From: Pseudomonas sp. GCEP-101
GTDB taxonomy: Bacteria > Pseudomonadota > Gammaproteobacteria > Pseudomonadales > Pseudomonadaceae
Direction: 5' to 3'
DNA length: 64,000 nucleotides
Assembly (NCBI RefSeq): GCF_025133575.1
Contig: NZ_CP104011.1
Location: 4,720,965 to 4,784,964, forward strand
A program made the position numbers and the translations under genes. This document shows, piece by piece, positions 55,545-64,000 of this stretch (the first letter of the stretch is position 1; every line of letters starts with the position of its first letter). Below the pieces are notes generated by a model, which saw nothing but the letters and a program-made list of their open reading frames with translations, had not been told where the DNA came from and did not search any database.

Positions 55545-56195
55545 TCAGCGCGGCCGTTTCACCGCGCGCACCTTGCCGCTGGTGCCGCCGCCGCAGTAGA
55601 AACGCTCGCCGCCGTCGGCTTCCAGGCCGGAGACGTGCATGCCCTCGGGCATGTCCAATTGCTCGAGCACCGCGCCGGACTGCGGGTCGACGCGGCGTAG
55701 CTCGCTGTAGGTCGATTCCGGGTCCCAGGTGCCGTGCCAGAGTTGGCCGTCGACCCAGGTCACGCCGGTGACGAAACGATTTGAATCAATCGTACGCAGG
55801 ACTTCGCCGGTTTCCGGGTCGATCTGATGAATCTTCCGCGCACGGTATTCGCCGACCCAGAGCGAGCCTTCCGCCCAGGCCATGCCGGAATCGCCACCGT
55901 TGCCGGGCGCGGGGATGGTGGAGAGCACCTGCCCGCTGGCCGGGTCGATCTTCTGGATGCGGCGTTCGGCGATCTGGTACAGGTGCGTGCCGTCGAAGGC
56001 GGTGCCGGCGTGGGCGGGCACCTCGATGGCGCGCTCCAGCCTGCCGTCCTGCGGATCGAGGCTCTGCAGCCGCTCGCCGACGGCGAACCAGACGCGCCGG
56101 CCATCGAAGGTCAGGCCATGGACGGTGCTGACGCCGGGGAACGGGCCGTACTCCTGCAACACTTGCGCCGGGGATTGCTTGTAGTGGGTGGTCAT
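55545..56195 (-). CDS. Beta-propeller protein (PQQ/YncE-like repeats)
   Basis: 216 residues from MTTHYKQSP, with AGGG eight bases upstream; the ATG at 56210 is an alternative. At least four repeats of the pattern (W/L)-x-G-x-(L)-W-x-(G/A)-E/T...-I-D-P-x-(S/T)-G-x-V follow one another (SLDPQDGRLERAI, KIDPASGQVLSTI, QIDPETGEVLRTI, RVDPQSGAVLEQL). No signal peptide or catalytic residue is recognised. A ligand-sensing or lyase-like (streptogramin-lyase fold) function is possible. It follows the regulator gene at 56237 after 41 bp. Confidence 0.75.
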   Translation of the reverse strand: MTTHYKQSPAQVLQEYGPFPGVSTVHGLTFDGRRVWFAVGERLQSLDPQDGRLERAIEVPAHAGTAFDGTHLYQIAERRIQKIDPASGQVLSTIPAPGNGGDSGMAWAEGSLWVGEYRARKIHQIDPETGEVLRTIDSNRFVTGVTWVDGQLWHGTWDPESTYSELRRVDPQSGAVLEQLDMPEGMHVSGLEADGGERFYCGGGTSGKVRAVKRPR

Positions 56196-56236
56196 GGTGT
56201 AGCCCTGCACGTGGTGGGTGGGAGCCTTCAGCCTAT

Positions 56237-57433
56237 TCAGACACCGAAGGGCGCGGGGAGTAACAAGGTCGTCGCGAATCCCGGTGCCGGCGGCAGCGTC
56301 CAGCGCCGCGTGCGCCCCTGGCCCAGCGGCTGCACCTGGCCGGCGCTGGCGAGCGCTTCGAGGGCGCGCTGCACGCTGCGCTGACTGGTACCCAGGGCCA
56401 ACGCCAGGGCGGAGCTGGCCCAGGCCTGGCCATCGCTGAGCAGCGCCAGCACATCAGCGTTGGCGTCCTCCCGCGGTGGCGCAAGGACCAGCGGATTGGC
56501 GGCGACCAGCCGATACCCCCGCGGTGTCGACTCGATGCCCGCCAAGGGTTGCAACAGACGCCGCAGCCGGCCGATTTCCACGCGCAGGCGGGCGCGGTGG
56601 GTATCGTCCGGGTGACGGGTGCGGAACACCCGGTTGATCAGGTCCGTGCGGACCACATCGTCCGGCCAGGCTTCACCCAGCGCGCGAGCGAGGGCGAAGA
56701 GCAGCGGGCGGCTGGCCAGCGACAGGTGGCCGACGCGGTGGCGACAGGCATCGATCACCAGCGCGTCGCTGTGCAGCAGGGCTTCCACCTGGTCCAACGA
56801 CAGCAGGAGCGTGGCCTGCCGATCGATGCGCCGGGCGGCCGGGGCGGCAAGCAGCTGCGCGGCCTGGTCGACCTCCGCGCGCAGGGCGGCAATGCCGGAT
56901 GCAGCAGCCGCGTCGGCGGCCTGGCCCAGCGCCGCCCGCGCCTGGGTTGCCTGTAGCCGGCGGACGGCGATGCCGGCAACGATGAGCCAATGCACCGCGC
57001 GCAGGTGCGCCGGCAGCGCTGCCGGTTCGAGAGCGGCCAGCGCAGCATTGGCGGCGTCGAGCTGGCCGATCAGCAGGGCGCGGCGGATCAGCAGGTAGCG
57101 CGCGTGGGCGGCATTGTCGGCATCGCCGTAGTGCTGCAGCACCTGCGTAGCCTGCTCCAGCGGCGCGGTCGGCCAGTTCAGCTCGCGGCTGGCCAGCGCC
57201 ACTTCGGCTTCGGCGACCCGACAACGCGCGCGCTCGACGGGCTCGTGGTTGCCGAAGCCGCGGGCGGCACGGCGCAACAGGGCGCGCGCACGGGAGAAGT
57301 CGCCCAGCTGGGCCATGGCGATGCCGCGCAGGGCCAGCGCGGGCGGGTCCTCGCGCAGCGCCACGCGGTTCAGCGCCGCGAACGGGTCGCCCGCCGCCAG
57401 CGCGCTGGCCGCCGCCGTGATCAGCGAATCCAT
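56237..57433 (-). CDS. Winged-helix regulator with helical-repeat domain
   Basis: 398 residues. The first 200 residues are alpha-helical with TPR-like spacing and very rich in Ala and Leu. A wing-helix-like segment near 215-310 (LLHSDALVIDACRHRVGHLSL, LINRVFRTRHPDDTHRARLR) resembles the OmpR/BTAD type. A second short helix-turn-helix lies near the C terminus (SSALALALGTSQRSVQRALEA). It is probably a DNA-binding regulator; the target may be the downstream propeller gene. Confidence 0.65.
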   Translation of the reverse strand: MDSLITAAASALAAGDPFAALNRVALREDPPALALRGIAMAQLGDFSRARALLRRAARGFGNHEPVERARCRVAEAEVALASRELNWPTAPLEQATQVLQHYGDADNAAHARYLLIRRALLIGQLDAANAALAALEPAALPAHLRAVHWLIVAGIAVRRLQATQARAALGQAADAAAASGIAALRAEVDQAAQLLAAPAARRIDRQATLLLSLDQVEALLHSDALVIDACRHRVGHLSLASRPLLFALARALGEAWPDDVVRTDLINRVFRTRHPDDTHRARLRVEIGRLRRLLQPLAGIESTPRGYRLVAANPLVLAPPREDANADVLALLSDGQAWASSALALALGTSQRSVQRALEALASAGQVQPLGQGRTRRWTLPPAPGFATTLLLPAPFGV

Positions 57434-57548
57434 GGAAATCCCGCCACCCGTGTCGCTCCCCTCAAGCCGGTCTGCTGGCTAGTCTAGCCATGGCCGCGCG
57501 GCCGGTGCCGAAAGCGTGGGCACGGCATCGCCACGGCGGGCGTGACGC

Positions 57549-58241
57549 TCACCCGGCCTTGCGATACGCCGGGCGCAGCCTCGCCAGCAGTGCCGCCGCC
57601 AGGTCCAGCGTCGAGCACAGCAGGAAATAGAGCAGCGCGACGAACAGGAAGACTTCCGTGGGGTAGACCATCACCCGGTTGCTCACCTGGGTGGCGACGA
57701 AGGACAGCTCGCCGACGCCGATCACGTAGGCCAGGGAGGTGTCCTTGATCAGCGATACCCACTGGTTGAGGAAGGACGGCAGCATGATCGGCAGCGCCTG
57801 CGGCAGGATCACCAGGGTCAGCACCTGCCAGGGGCGCAGGCCCAGGGCGCGGGCGGCGTCCCACTGGCCCTTGGGCAGGCTGTCGATGCCGGCATGCACC
57901 GAGTGCGCGAGGTAGGCGCCGCCGATCAGCGACAGCGCGCAGACGACCGTGGCCAGCGCCGGCACGTCGATCTGGAAGACGATGGGCAGCAGGAAGTAGG
58001 TCCAGAAGATCAGCATCAGCACCGGGATGGCGCGGAAGAAACCGAGGAAGGCCACGAGCACGAGGCGCGGCCTGCCGCGCAATACCGACAGGGCGATGCC
58101 CAGCGCCAGGCCGATGACCGCCGAGGCGATGCCGGAGGCCAGGGCCAGGATGACGGTCAGCGCGGCGCCGCCCAGCGGGCCGTCCGGGTAGGCGCCGACG
58201 AGAAAGTAGGACAGGTTGTCGTGGATGACGGTGAAGTCCAT
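57549..58241 (-). CDS. Polar-amino-acid ABC permease (GltK/HisM type)
   Basis: 230 residues, about five helices. The coupling motif GQWDAARALGLRPWQVLTLVILPQA is typical of HisM/GlnP-family permeases. Its start is one base from the stop of the other permease gene, so the two are cotranslated and form a heterodimer. Confidence 0.9.
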   Translation of the reverse strand: MDFTVIHDNLSYFLVGAYPDGPLGGAALTVILALASGIASAVIGLALGIALSVLRGRPRLVLVAFLGFFRAIPVLMLIFWTYFLLPIVFQIDVPALATVVCALSLIGGAYLAHSVHAGIDSLPKGQWDAARALGLRPWQVLTLVILPQALPIMLPSFLNQWVSLIKDTSLAYVIGVGELSFVATQVSNRVMVYPTEVFLFVALLYFLLCSTLDLAAALLARLRPAYRKAG

Positions 58242-58242
58242 G

Positions 58243-58956
58243 TCAGGCTCCCTGGCGGTAGCGGCGCGTCTGTTGCAGCGCCTCGCCCAGCGCCTCGATC
58301 AGCGCGATGGCGCCGATGTAGAGCAGGGTGGCGATGCCGAAGGCCTGGAAGGTCTTGAAGGTCTGCGTTTCCACCTGGCGCGAGGCGTAGGACAGCTCGG
58401 CCAGCCCGATCGCCATGGCCAGCGAGGAGTTCTTCAGCGCGTTCATGTATTGCCCCATCAGCGGCGGCAGCGCCGTCCGCAGCGCCTGCGGCAGGATCAC
58501 CCAGCGCCACACCTGGAGCGGGCGCAGGCCCAGCGCCATGCCGGCCTCACGTTGCGCCGGGCGGACCGAGGCGATGCCGGCGCGAAATTCCTCGGCGATG
58601 AAGGCACTGGTGTAGAGCGTCAGGCCCCAGGCGGCGGCGATGAATTCGAAGGACGGCCACGCCAGGGCACCCAGCTCATGGGGTGTGTTCAACCAGGCAA
58701 CGAGGTCCTCGGGCAGCAGCGCCGGCACGCCGAAGTACCAGAAGAACAGCTGCACCAGCAGCGGCGTGTTGCGAAACAGCGCGAGATAGGCCCGCGCCGG
58801 CCACGACAGCCAGCGCGACGCCGCCTGCCGGGCGATGGCCAGCGGCGCGCCGAGCAGCGTGGCGACCACGCAGCAGAACAGGGAAATACCGAGGGTGAGC
58901 AAAAAGCCGTCGAGCAGCCAGCTCAGGTAGGTCGGGGCGAGCAGTTCGCCGAACAT
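58243..58956 (-). CDS. Polar-amino-acid ABC permease (GltJ/HisQ type)
   Basis: 237 residues, about five helices. The N-terminal ILDGFLLTLGISLF-like WLLDGFLLTLG and RNTPLLVQLFF, and the coupling motif PAQREAGMALGLRPLQVWRWVILPQAL, mark the amino-acid permease family. It is the partner of the permease at 57549 and follows the binding-protein gene after 79 bp. Confidence 0.9.
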   Translation of the reverse strand: MFGELLAPTYLSWLLDGFLLTLGISLFCCVVATLLGAPLAIARQAASRWLSWPARAYLALFRNTPLLVQLFFWYFGVPALLPEDLVAWLNTPHELGALAWPSFEFIAAAWGLTLYTSAFIAEEFRAGIASVRPAQREAGMALGLRPLQVWRWVILPQALRTALPPLMGQYMNALKNSSLAMAIGLAELSYASRQVETQTFKTFQAFGIATLLYIGAIALIEALGEALQQTRRYRQGA

Positions 58957-59035
58957 CGTGGGAATCCATCAAGGGTAGGAACGGCAACGCCCCACGAGCG
59001 TGGGGCCTGCGGTAGAACACAGCGCGCGGCGAAGG

Positions 59036-59848
59036 TCAGCTCTTGTCGCCGATCTTGTACAGGCGCGCCAGGGGCGTCTTGGTGGTCGGGCCGAACCAGG
59101 TGTCGTAGATGGCCTGGGCCTTGCCGCTGGCCTCCAGCTCCGTGAGGCTCTGGTTGACGAACTCGCCCAGGGCCTTCTCGCCCTTGGGAATGCCGACGCC
59201 GATCAGGTCGTTGGAGATGGTGAAGGGCGGGACTTCGTACTTGTCCCTGTCCGGCACGTTGGCCAGCAGGCCGATCAGCTTCGGGCCGTCCTGGGTGATG
59301 GCCTGGACCTGGCCGTTGCGCAGGGCGGTGAAGGCGAACGGCGTGTCGTCGTAGGCGACGACCTTGGCGCCGGGGAATTTCTCGCGCAGCACGCCTTCGT
59401 TGACGGTGCCCTTGTCCACGCCGACGCGCCACTTGTTCAGGTCGTCGGGCGACTTGAGGCTGCCCTTGCGCACGATGAACTGCTGCCCGGAAGAGAAGTA
59501 GGGGATGCTGAAATCCACCTGCTGGGCGCGTTCGGGGGTGATGGTGAAGTTGGCCAGCACCAGGTCGACCTTGTTCGCGGTCAGCAGCGGGATGCGGTTG
59601 GCCGGGTTGGTCGGCAGGACCTGCAGCTTGACGCCCAGCTTGTCGGCCAGGGCCTTGGCGTAATCCACGTCGAGGCCTTCGATCTGCTTGCTCTTGGCAT
59701 CGACGAAGCCGAACGGCGGGTTGCTGTCGAACGCGGCGACGCGCAGCACGCCGGCTTTCTTGATGTCCTCCAGGCGGTCGGCGTGGGCCAGGCCGGACAG
59801 GACGGCCAGGGCGAGGGCGGTAACGGCAGTGAGTTTCTTCATGAACAT
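59036..59848 (-). CDS. Family 3 solute-binding protein of an amino-acid ABC importer
   Basis: 270 residues. The signal peptide ends at GLAHA. Family 3 signature GFVDAKSKQIEGLDVDYAKALAD, then NKVDLVLANFTITPERAQQVDFSIPY and GVDKGTVNEGVLRE. The site residues fit a polar amino acid such as glutamate, aspartate, or cystine. An AGGAG site precedes two possible ATG codons (59848, 59842). The ATPase gene expected in such operons is not next to the permeases or elsewhere in the window. Confidence 0.9.
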   Translation of the reverse strand: MFMKKLTAVTALALAVLSGLAHADRLEDIKKAGVLRVAAFDSNPPFGFVDAKSKQIEGLDVDYAKALADKLGVKLQVLPTNPANRIPLLTANKVDLVLANFTITPERAQQVDFSIPYFSSGQQFIVRKGSLKSPDDLNKWRVGVDKGTVNEGVLREKFPGAKVVAYDDTPFAFTALRNGQVQAITQDGPKLIGLLANVPDRDKYEVPPFTISNDLIGVGIPKGEKALGEFVNQSLTELEASGKAQAIYDTWFGPTTKTPLARLYKIGDKS

Positions 59849-60066
59849 CCAGCTCCTTTTCGGGCCCCGTTCGTGCGACGGGTTCCCGTGATGATCGAGT
59901 GCGGGCCTTCGAGGGTGTCAAAGGCCCGTTCCAGAGCGGCGGGGATGGCCCACCGGCGACGCCGAGTGTGGCAGCGAGGCGGTGGCGCGGAGAAGGAATG
60001 AATTGGTCTAGCTCATAACCGGAAGAAATATAAATTCATGGTTGAATAACCGTTTGCATCGAACCC

Positions 60067-60322
60067 TGTAGGAGCGGGCCATGCCCGCGATCCGCGGACG
60101 AAGTCCGCGCAAGCCGGGGCGACGGAGCCGTGAGCCCTGCTCACGGATCGCGGGCATGGCCCGCTCCTACAATGACCTGCGCAAGGGCTGCCTTCTCCCT
60201 GACCCCGGCTATGCGCTCCGCTCCGAAGGGAGCGGGTCGCGTTCGGTGCAGGATGAAACCACAGCGACAGACGGCACGATCTGCCCCCTCTCCCTGAGGG
60301 AGAGGGCTGGGGTGAGGGGGTA
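60067..60322. repeat. REP-like pair and CCCTCTCCC-type elements
   Basis: A GGGCCATGCCC copy (60067-60092) and its mirror copy (60147-60172), then two elements of the second repeat family (about 60207-60242 and 60283-60322). They lie in the 533-bp gap between the sulfonate-type binding protein and the amino-acid importer genes. No gene is seen; an AT-rich stretch at 60015-60060 may be the promoter of the amino-acid importer operon. Confidence 0.75.
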
Positions 60323-60381
60323 AGCACAGCACGAAATTTCCAGGGAAAGACAGTCGCTCCTACGTGACTCTTGCCCTTGGT

Positions 60382-61311
60382 TCAGGGCTTCCAGCGTGCC
60401 GCGCCGATATCCACGGCGCGCGGCAGGATTCGCTCGGCGAGGAACAGGTCGGCGGTGCGCTGCTGCGCGGCGATGTCGGCGTCGCTCACCGGCTGGATGG
60501 GCGACGCGGGGCGGTGCTTGAAGGTTTCCTCGATCACTGCCGGCGCCAGCCCGGTGACGCGCGCCATGATCGCCACGCTGCCGGCTTGGTCGCTGCGGGT
60601 CAGGGCTTCGGCCTCGTTGAGCGTGCCCAGCACCTGGTGGATGAACGCTGGATGGGCGCCGGCGTATTCGCGGCTGGACAGATAGAACGGCCCGCTGAGG
60701 CCGACCGCCGAGCCATCCGCCAGCAAACGCGCATGGCCGTCCAGCAGCAACGCGGAATACCACGGGTCCCAGATCGCCCAGGCGTCCACCCGGCCGCTTT
60801 CGAAGGCGGCGCGGGCGTCGGCCGGCGTCAGGTAGAGTGGCAGGATGTCCTTGAGGGTCAGCCCTTCCTTCTGCAACAGGCGCAGCAGCAGGTTGTGCGA
60901 GCTGGAGCCCTTCTGGAAGGCCACGCGCTTGCCCTTGAGGTCGGCGACGCTGCGGATCGGGCTGTCCGTGGGCACCACCACGGTTTCCGCCTGCGGCTTG
61001 GGTGGCTCCACGCCGACGTAGAGCAGGTCGGCGCCGGCGGCCTGGGCGAAGATCGGCGGGATGTCGCCGGTGGAGCCGATGTCCAGGCTGCCGACGTTCA
61101 ACGCTTCGAGCATCTGCGGCCCCGCGGGAAATTCGATCCACTGGACCTGCGTTTGCGGGAAGCGTTTTTCCAGCAGCCCGTGCTCCTTGGCCAGCACCAG
61201 GCTGACCGAGGCCTTCTGGTAGCCGATGCGCAGTTGCGCCGGGTCCTGCGCGTGGGCGGCGCCGGCCACGATGAGCAGCATTGCCGCAAGCAGTCGATTG
61301 AACAATCTCAC
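60382..61311 (-). CDS. Aliphatic-sulfonate-type periplasmic binding protein (SsuA-like)
   Basis: 309 residues. GTG start at 61311 with AAGGA eight bases upstream; the longer frame runs over the previous gene. A signal peptide ends at GAAHA. SsuA/NMT1-type features: LRIGYQKASVSLVLAKEHG, QWIEFPAGPQMLEALNVGSLDIGSTGDIPPIFAQAA in two pieces, KGSSSHNLLLRLL and VDAWAIWDPWYS. It should bind an aliphatic sulfonate or similar organosulfur compound. It follows the aldo/keto reductase gene after 4 bp. Its permease and ATPase (SsuC, SsuB) are not in the window. Confidence 0.87.
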   Translation of the reverse strand: MRLFNRLLAAMLLIVAGAAHAQDPAQLRIGYQKASVSLVLAKEHGLLEKRFPQTQVQWIEFPAGPQMLEALNVGSLDIGSTGDIPPIFAQAAGADLLYVGVEPPKPQAETVVVPTDSPIRSVADLKGKRVAFQKGSSSHNLLLRLLQKEGLTLKDILPLYLTPADARAAFESGRVDAWAIWDPWYSALLLDGHARLLADGSAVGLSGPFYLSSREYAGAHPAFIHQVLGTLNEAEALTRSDQAGSVAIMARVTGLAPAVIEETFKHRPASPIQPVSDADIAAQQRTADLFLAERILPRAVDIGAARWKP

Positions 61312-61315
61312 CGGC

Positions 61316-62359
61316 TCAGTCCTTCCAGTCGTGGGAGGGTTTTTCCCAGAGGTTGATGCCGCCTTCCACCGCGTGGCGATCGATCTCCGCCAGCTCATCG
61401 GCGCTGAACGCGAGGTTGTCCAGCGCCGCGACGTTCTCGATGATCTGCTCCGGCCGGCTGGCGCCGATCAGCGCGGAGGTCACCCGCGCATCGCGCAGCA
61501 CCCAGGCCAGCGCCAGTTGCGCCAGGCTCTGGCCGCGACGCTGGGCGATCTCGTTGAGCGCGCGGGCGCGGCGCAGGTTGTCCTCGGACAGATGCTCCGG
61601 GCGCAGCGAGGCGCCGCCCGGCTGGTTGACCCGCGCGTCGGCCGGCACGCCATTGAGGTAACGGTCGGTGAGCAGCCCCTGGGCCAGCGGCGTGAAGGCG
61701 ATGACGCCGGCGCCCAGCTCGTCGGTGGTGGCCAGCAGGTCCTTTTCCACCCAGCGGTTGAACAGGTTGTAGGCTGGCTGGTGGATCAGCAGCGGCACCT
61801 TCCATTGCGTCAGCAGCGCCGCGAGTTCGGCGGTCTTGCCGGCGGAGTAGGACGAGATCCCCACGTACAAGGCCTTGCCCTGCTGCACGGCGCTGGCCAG
61901 CGCGCCGGCGGTTTCTTCCAGCGGCGTGTCGGGGTCGAAGCGGTGCGAGTAGAAGATGTCCACGTAGTCCAGGCCCAGGCGTTTCAGGCTCTGGTCGAGG
62001 CTGGCGAGCAGGTACTTGCGCGAGCTGCCGCCCTGGCCGTAGGGGCCGGGCCACATGTCCCAGCCGGCCTTGGTGGAGATGATCAGCTCATCGCGGTAGG
62101 CGGCGAAGTCCTCGCGCAGCAGGCGGCCGAAGTTGATCTCGGCGCTGCCGTAGGGCGGGCCGTAGTTGTTGGCCAGGTCGAAGTGGTTGATGCCCAGGTC
62201 GAAGGCGGTGCGCAGCAGGGCGCGCTGGCGGTCCAGCGGCACGCTGTCGCCGAAGTTGTGCCACAGGCCCAGGGAGAGGGCGGGCAGCACCAGCCCGCTG
62301 CGGCCGACGCGGCGGTAGGGTACGCGCTGGTAGCGGTCGGGGTGGGCGAGGTAGGTCAT
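61316..62359 (-). CDS. Aldo/keto reductase, YghZ/Gpr type
   Basis: 347 residues from MTYLAHPDRYQRVPYRRVGRSG. AKR barrel with catalytic Asp and Tyr in INHFDLANNYGPPYGSAE, Lys in IISTKAGWDMW and His in VDIFYSHRFDPDTP. The long WPGPYGQGGSSRKY insert is typical of the AKR14-like YghZ branch that reduces glyceraldehyde 3-phosphate and other aldehydes with NADPH. It lies between monooxygenase and sulfonate-binding genes, so it may reduce an aldehyde freed by desulfonation. Confidence 0.9.
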   Translation of the reverse strand: MTYLAHPDRYQRVPYRRVGRSGLVLPALSLGLWHNFGDSVPLDRQRALLRTAFDLGINHFDLANNYGPPYGSAEINFGRLLREDFAAYRDELIISTKAGWDMWPGPYGQGGSSRKYLLASLDQSLKRLGLDYVDIFYSHRFDPDTPLEETAGALASAVQQGKALYVGISSYSAGKTAELAALLTQWKVPLLIHQPAYNLFNRWVEKDLLATTDELGAGVIAFTPLAQGLLTDRYLNGVPADARVNQPGGASLRPEHLSEDNLRRARALNEIAQRRGQSLAQLALAWVLRDARVTSALIGASRPEQIIENVAALDNLAFSADELAEIDRHAVEGGINLWEKPSHDWKD

Positions 62360-62406
62360 GCAAACTCCTTGGAAAGCGGGCCGCAGAGAGGGCGGCCGGT
62401 GAATCG

Positions 62407-63729
62407 TCAGATCGTGTAGCGGTTGGCCGGGCGTTTGAGCCCGAGGTGCTCGCGCAGGGTGCTGCCGCTGTACTCGCGGCGGAACAGCCCGCGGCGCTGC
62501 AGCTCGGGCACGACGTGGTTGGCCACGTCTTCCAGGCCGCCGGGCAGGTGCGGCACCAGCACGTTGAAGCCGTCGGCGGCGCCGCCTTCGAACCAGGCCT
62601 GCAATTCGTCGGCGATCTGCGTCGGCGTGCCGATCAGGCTGTGGTGCCCGCGTCCACCGGCGATGCGTCGGCCGAGTTGGGCGAGGGTCAGGTTCTCCCG
62701 CCCGGCCAGTTCGGTGAGCAGCAACTGGCGGCTGCGCTGCCCGCTGTCGGTGAGCGGCAGCTCGGGCAGGGGGCCATCCAGCGGGTAGGCGGAGAGGTCG
62801 AAGTTGCCGAGCATGCGCGACAGCAGCGCGACGCCCACCTGCGGCTCCACCAGCTCCTGGAATTGCTCGAACTTCTCCTGCGCCTCGGCCTGGCTCTGGC
62901 CCACCACCACGAACACGCCGGGCATGATGCGCAGCTCGTCCGGGCCGCGCCCGAAGCGCGGCAGGCGGCCTTTCAGGTCGTTGTAGAAGTCGCGGGCGGC
63001 AGCCAGGGACGTCTGCGCGGTGAACACCACGTCGGCGGTCTGCGCGGCCAGCTCGCGGCCGGTCTCGGAACTGCCCGCCTGGACGATCACCGGCCGGCCC
63101 TGGGGCGTGCGCGCCACGTTCAGCGGGCCCTGCACGCGGAAGTGTTCGCCCTCGTGGTTGAGCACATGCAGCTTGGCCGGGTCGTAGTACTGGCCGCTGG
63201 CCTTGTCGCGGGTGAAGGCGTCGTCTTCCCAGCTGTCCCACAGGCCGGTGACCACCTCGTGGAATTCCCGCGCGCGGGCGTAGCGCTCGGCGTGGCCGAA
63301 GTGCTCCTGGCGGTTGAAGTTCAGCGCCTCGGCGGCGGCGTCGGAGGTCACCAGGTTCCAGCCGGCGCGGCCGGCGGAAAGATGATCGAGGGACGCGAAC
63401 TTGCGCGCCACGTGGTAGGGCTCGTTGTAGCTGGTGGTCACGGTGCCGATCAGGCCGATGCGCTCGGTCACCGCCGCCAGGGCCGCGAGCAGGGTCAACG
63501 GCTCGAAGTGGTCGGAGCGCGCCATGCGGCTGGCGATCTCGGCGGTGGGCGCGGCCACGCTGTCGGCGACGAAGACGGCGTCGAACTTCGCCGCTTCGGC
63601 CACCTGCGCCAGGCGCTTGTAGAGGCGGAAGTCGAGCCCGCCGTCGGCCGGCACGTCCGGGTGGCGCCACGCCGAAACGTGGTGCCCGGTGGCCATGAGG
63701 AAGGCGCCAAGGGAAAGGGTGCGTGTCAT
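62407..63729 (-). CDS. FMN-dependent monooxygenase of the NtaA/SnaA/DszA (SoxA) family
   Basis: 440 residues from MTRTLSLGAFLM. Luciferase-like TIM barrel with family segments WRHPDVPADGGLDFRLYKRLAQ, SYNEPYHVARKFASLDHLS, GRAGWNLVTSDAAAEALNF, PVIVQAGSSETGRELAA and FNVLVPHLPGGLEDVANHVV. Such enzymes use FMNH2 from a separate reductase to oxidise sulfonates, sulfones, aminopolycarboxylates or similar compounds. Neighbouring sulfonate-binding and TonB genes favour an organosulfur substrate. It lies 47 bp before the reductase gene in the same direction. Confidence 0.9.
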   Translation of the reverse strand: MTRTLSLGAFLMATGHHVSAWRHPDVPADGGLDFRLYKRLAQVAEAAKFDAVFVADSVAAPTAEIASRMARSDHFEPLTLLAALAAVTERIGLIGTVTTSYNEPYHVARKFASLDHLSAGRAGWNLVTSDAAAEALNFNRQEHFGHAERYARAREFHEVVTGLWDSWEDDAFTRDKASGQYYDPAKLHVLNHEGEHFRVQGPLNVARTPQGRPVIVQAGSSETGRELAAQTADVVFTAQTSLAAARDFYNDLKGRLPRFGRGPDELRIMPGVFVVVGQSQAEAQEKFEQFQELVEPQVGVALLSRMLGNFDLSAYPLDGPLPELPLTDSGQRSRQLLLTELAGRENLTLAQLGRRIAGGRGHHSLIGTPTQIADELQAWFEGGAADGFNVLVPHLPGGLEDVANHVVPELQRRGLFRREYSGSTLREHLGLKRPANRYTI

Positions 63730-63825
63730 GTCGGTGTTCCTGTGTGTCCGTCGGGAGGGACGCAAGGCGGCGTGCCGTTCTTGTCGGCGGCGCCGGGGCG
63801 AGCCGGCGCCGTTTGCTTCAAGCGA

Positions 63826-64000
63826 TCAGAAGTCCTTGCGCAGCTCGACGCCGAAGTAGCGTCCGTCGTCGCGCGGCACCATGCGGTAGATGTAGCTGCC
63901 GCCGCTGGCCAGCAGGGGCGAATAGGACTTGTCGGTGAGGTTCTTGCCCACCACCGCCACGCGCCAGCCTTCGTTGTAGTCGGCCAGCGCGACACTGGCG
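63826..64000 (-). CDS. TonB-dependent receptor (C-terminal end only)
   Basis: The last 57 codons of a minus-strand gene that extends beyond the window. The translated end (ALADYNEGWRVAVVGKNLTD, then a strand series) finishes in FGVELRKDF with the C-terminal Phe of an outer-membrane barrel; GKNLTDKSY matches the near-C-terminal motif of TonB receptors. The gene is followed after 96 bp by the monooxygenase gene, so it may import the organosulfur substrate. Confidence 0.85.
   Translation of the reverse strand, partial: ASVALADYNEGWRVAVVGKNLTDKSYSPLLASGGSYIYRMVPRDDGRYFGVELRKDF

Overview
The window is chromosomal DNA of a GC-rich Pseudomonas, most likely a relative of the P. aeruginosa lineage. 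Many genes match P. aeruginosa families closely (fapA-F, uppP, azoR, ybiT, ansA, catA, pfeRSA and its esterase). The intergenic spaces are full of REP-like palindromes of the form TGTAGGAGCG-stem-CGCGA. No rRNA, tRNA, CRISPR array, phage or transposase gene was found.

Layout. 1-463: end of a RimK-like ATP-grasp gene. 594-1928: a VpsR-like sigma-54 enhancer-binding protein. 2319-7276 (minus strand): a complete functional-amyloid operon fapABCDEF, with a candidate -24/-12 promoter in front of fapA and a strong hairpin between fapC and fapD. 7906-28872: mostly housekeeping and accessory metabolism, namely uppP, a cold-shock/DUF1294 membrane protein, a LysR/azoR pair, a serine hydrolase, ybiT, a PLD-like protein, two OprD-family porins, MFS and DMT transporters, a glycolipid-binding/MmcQ/parvulin cluster, an isolated PilU-like ATPase, an alanine/glycine symporter, asparaginase I and an orphan FixJ-type regulator. 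29139-30624: a flavin reductase and catechol 1,2-dioxygenase.

30852-44561 is a hydroxamate-siderophore island. It holds a fused FhuB-type permease, a Tat-exported binding protein, a TonB receptor with a signalling (STN) domain, a PvdE-type exporter, a FecR anti-sigma protein without its sigma factor, an ornithine N-hydroxylase (PvdA-like), an IucB-like N-acyltransferase, an FhuF-type ferric reductase and an FhuC-type ATPase. Candidate Fur boxes lie in front of several units. No NRPS or IucA/IucC-type synthetase is present, so the final assembly step is missing from the window. 44716-48980: an SF1 helicase, an FKBP, and a quinone reductase divergent from a LysR gene. 48704-49669: a 483-bp tandem duplication that copies the end of the LysR gene. 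49640-54923: the ferric-enterobactin unit pfeR-pfeS-pfeA-pfeE.

55031-57433: a small isoprenylcysteine-methyltransferase-like membrane protein, a beta-propeller protein and a winged-helix regulator. 57549-64000 (minus strand): a polar-amino-acid-type ABC importer lacking its ATPase, then a sulfonate-type binding protein, an aldo/keto reductase, an FMN-dependent NtaA/SnaA/DszA monooxygenase and the end of a TonB receptor. Together the last group looks like an organosulfur scavenging locus.

All functional calls come from reading the protein sequences and recalling families; no database search was run.
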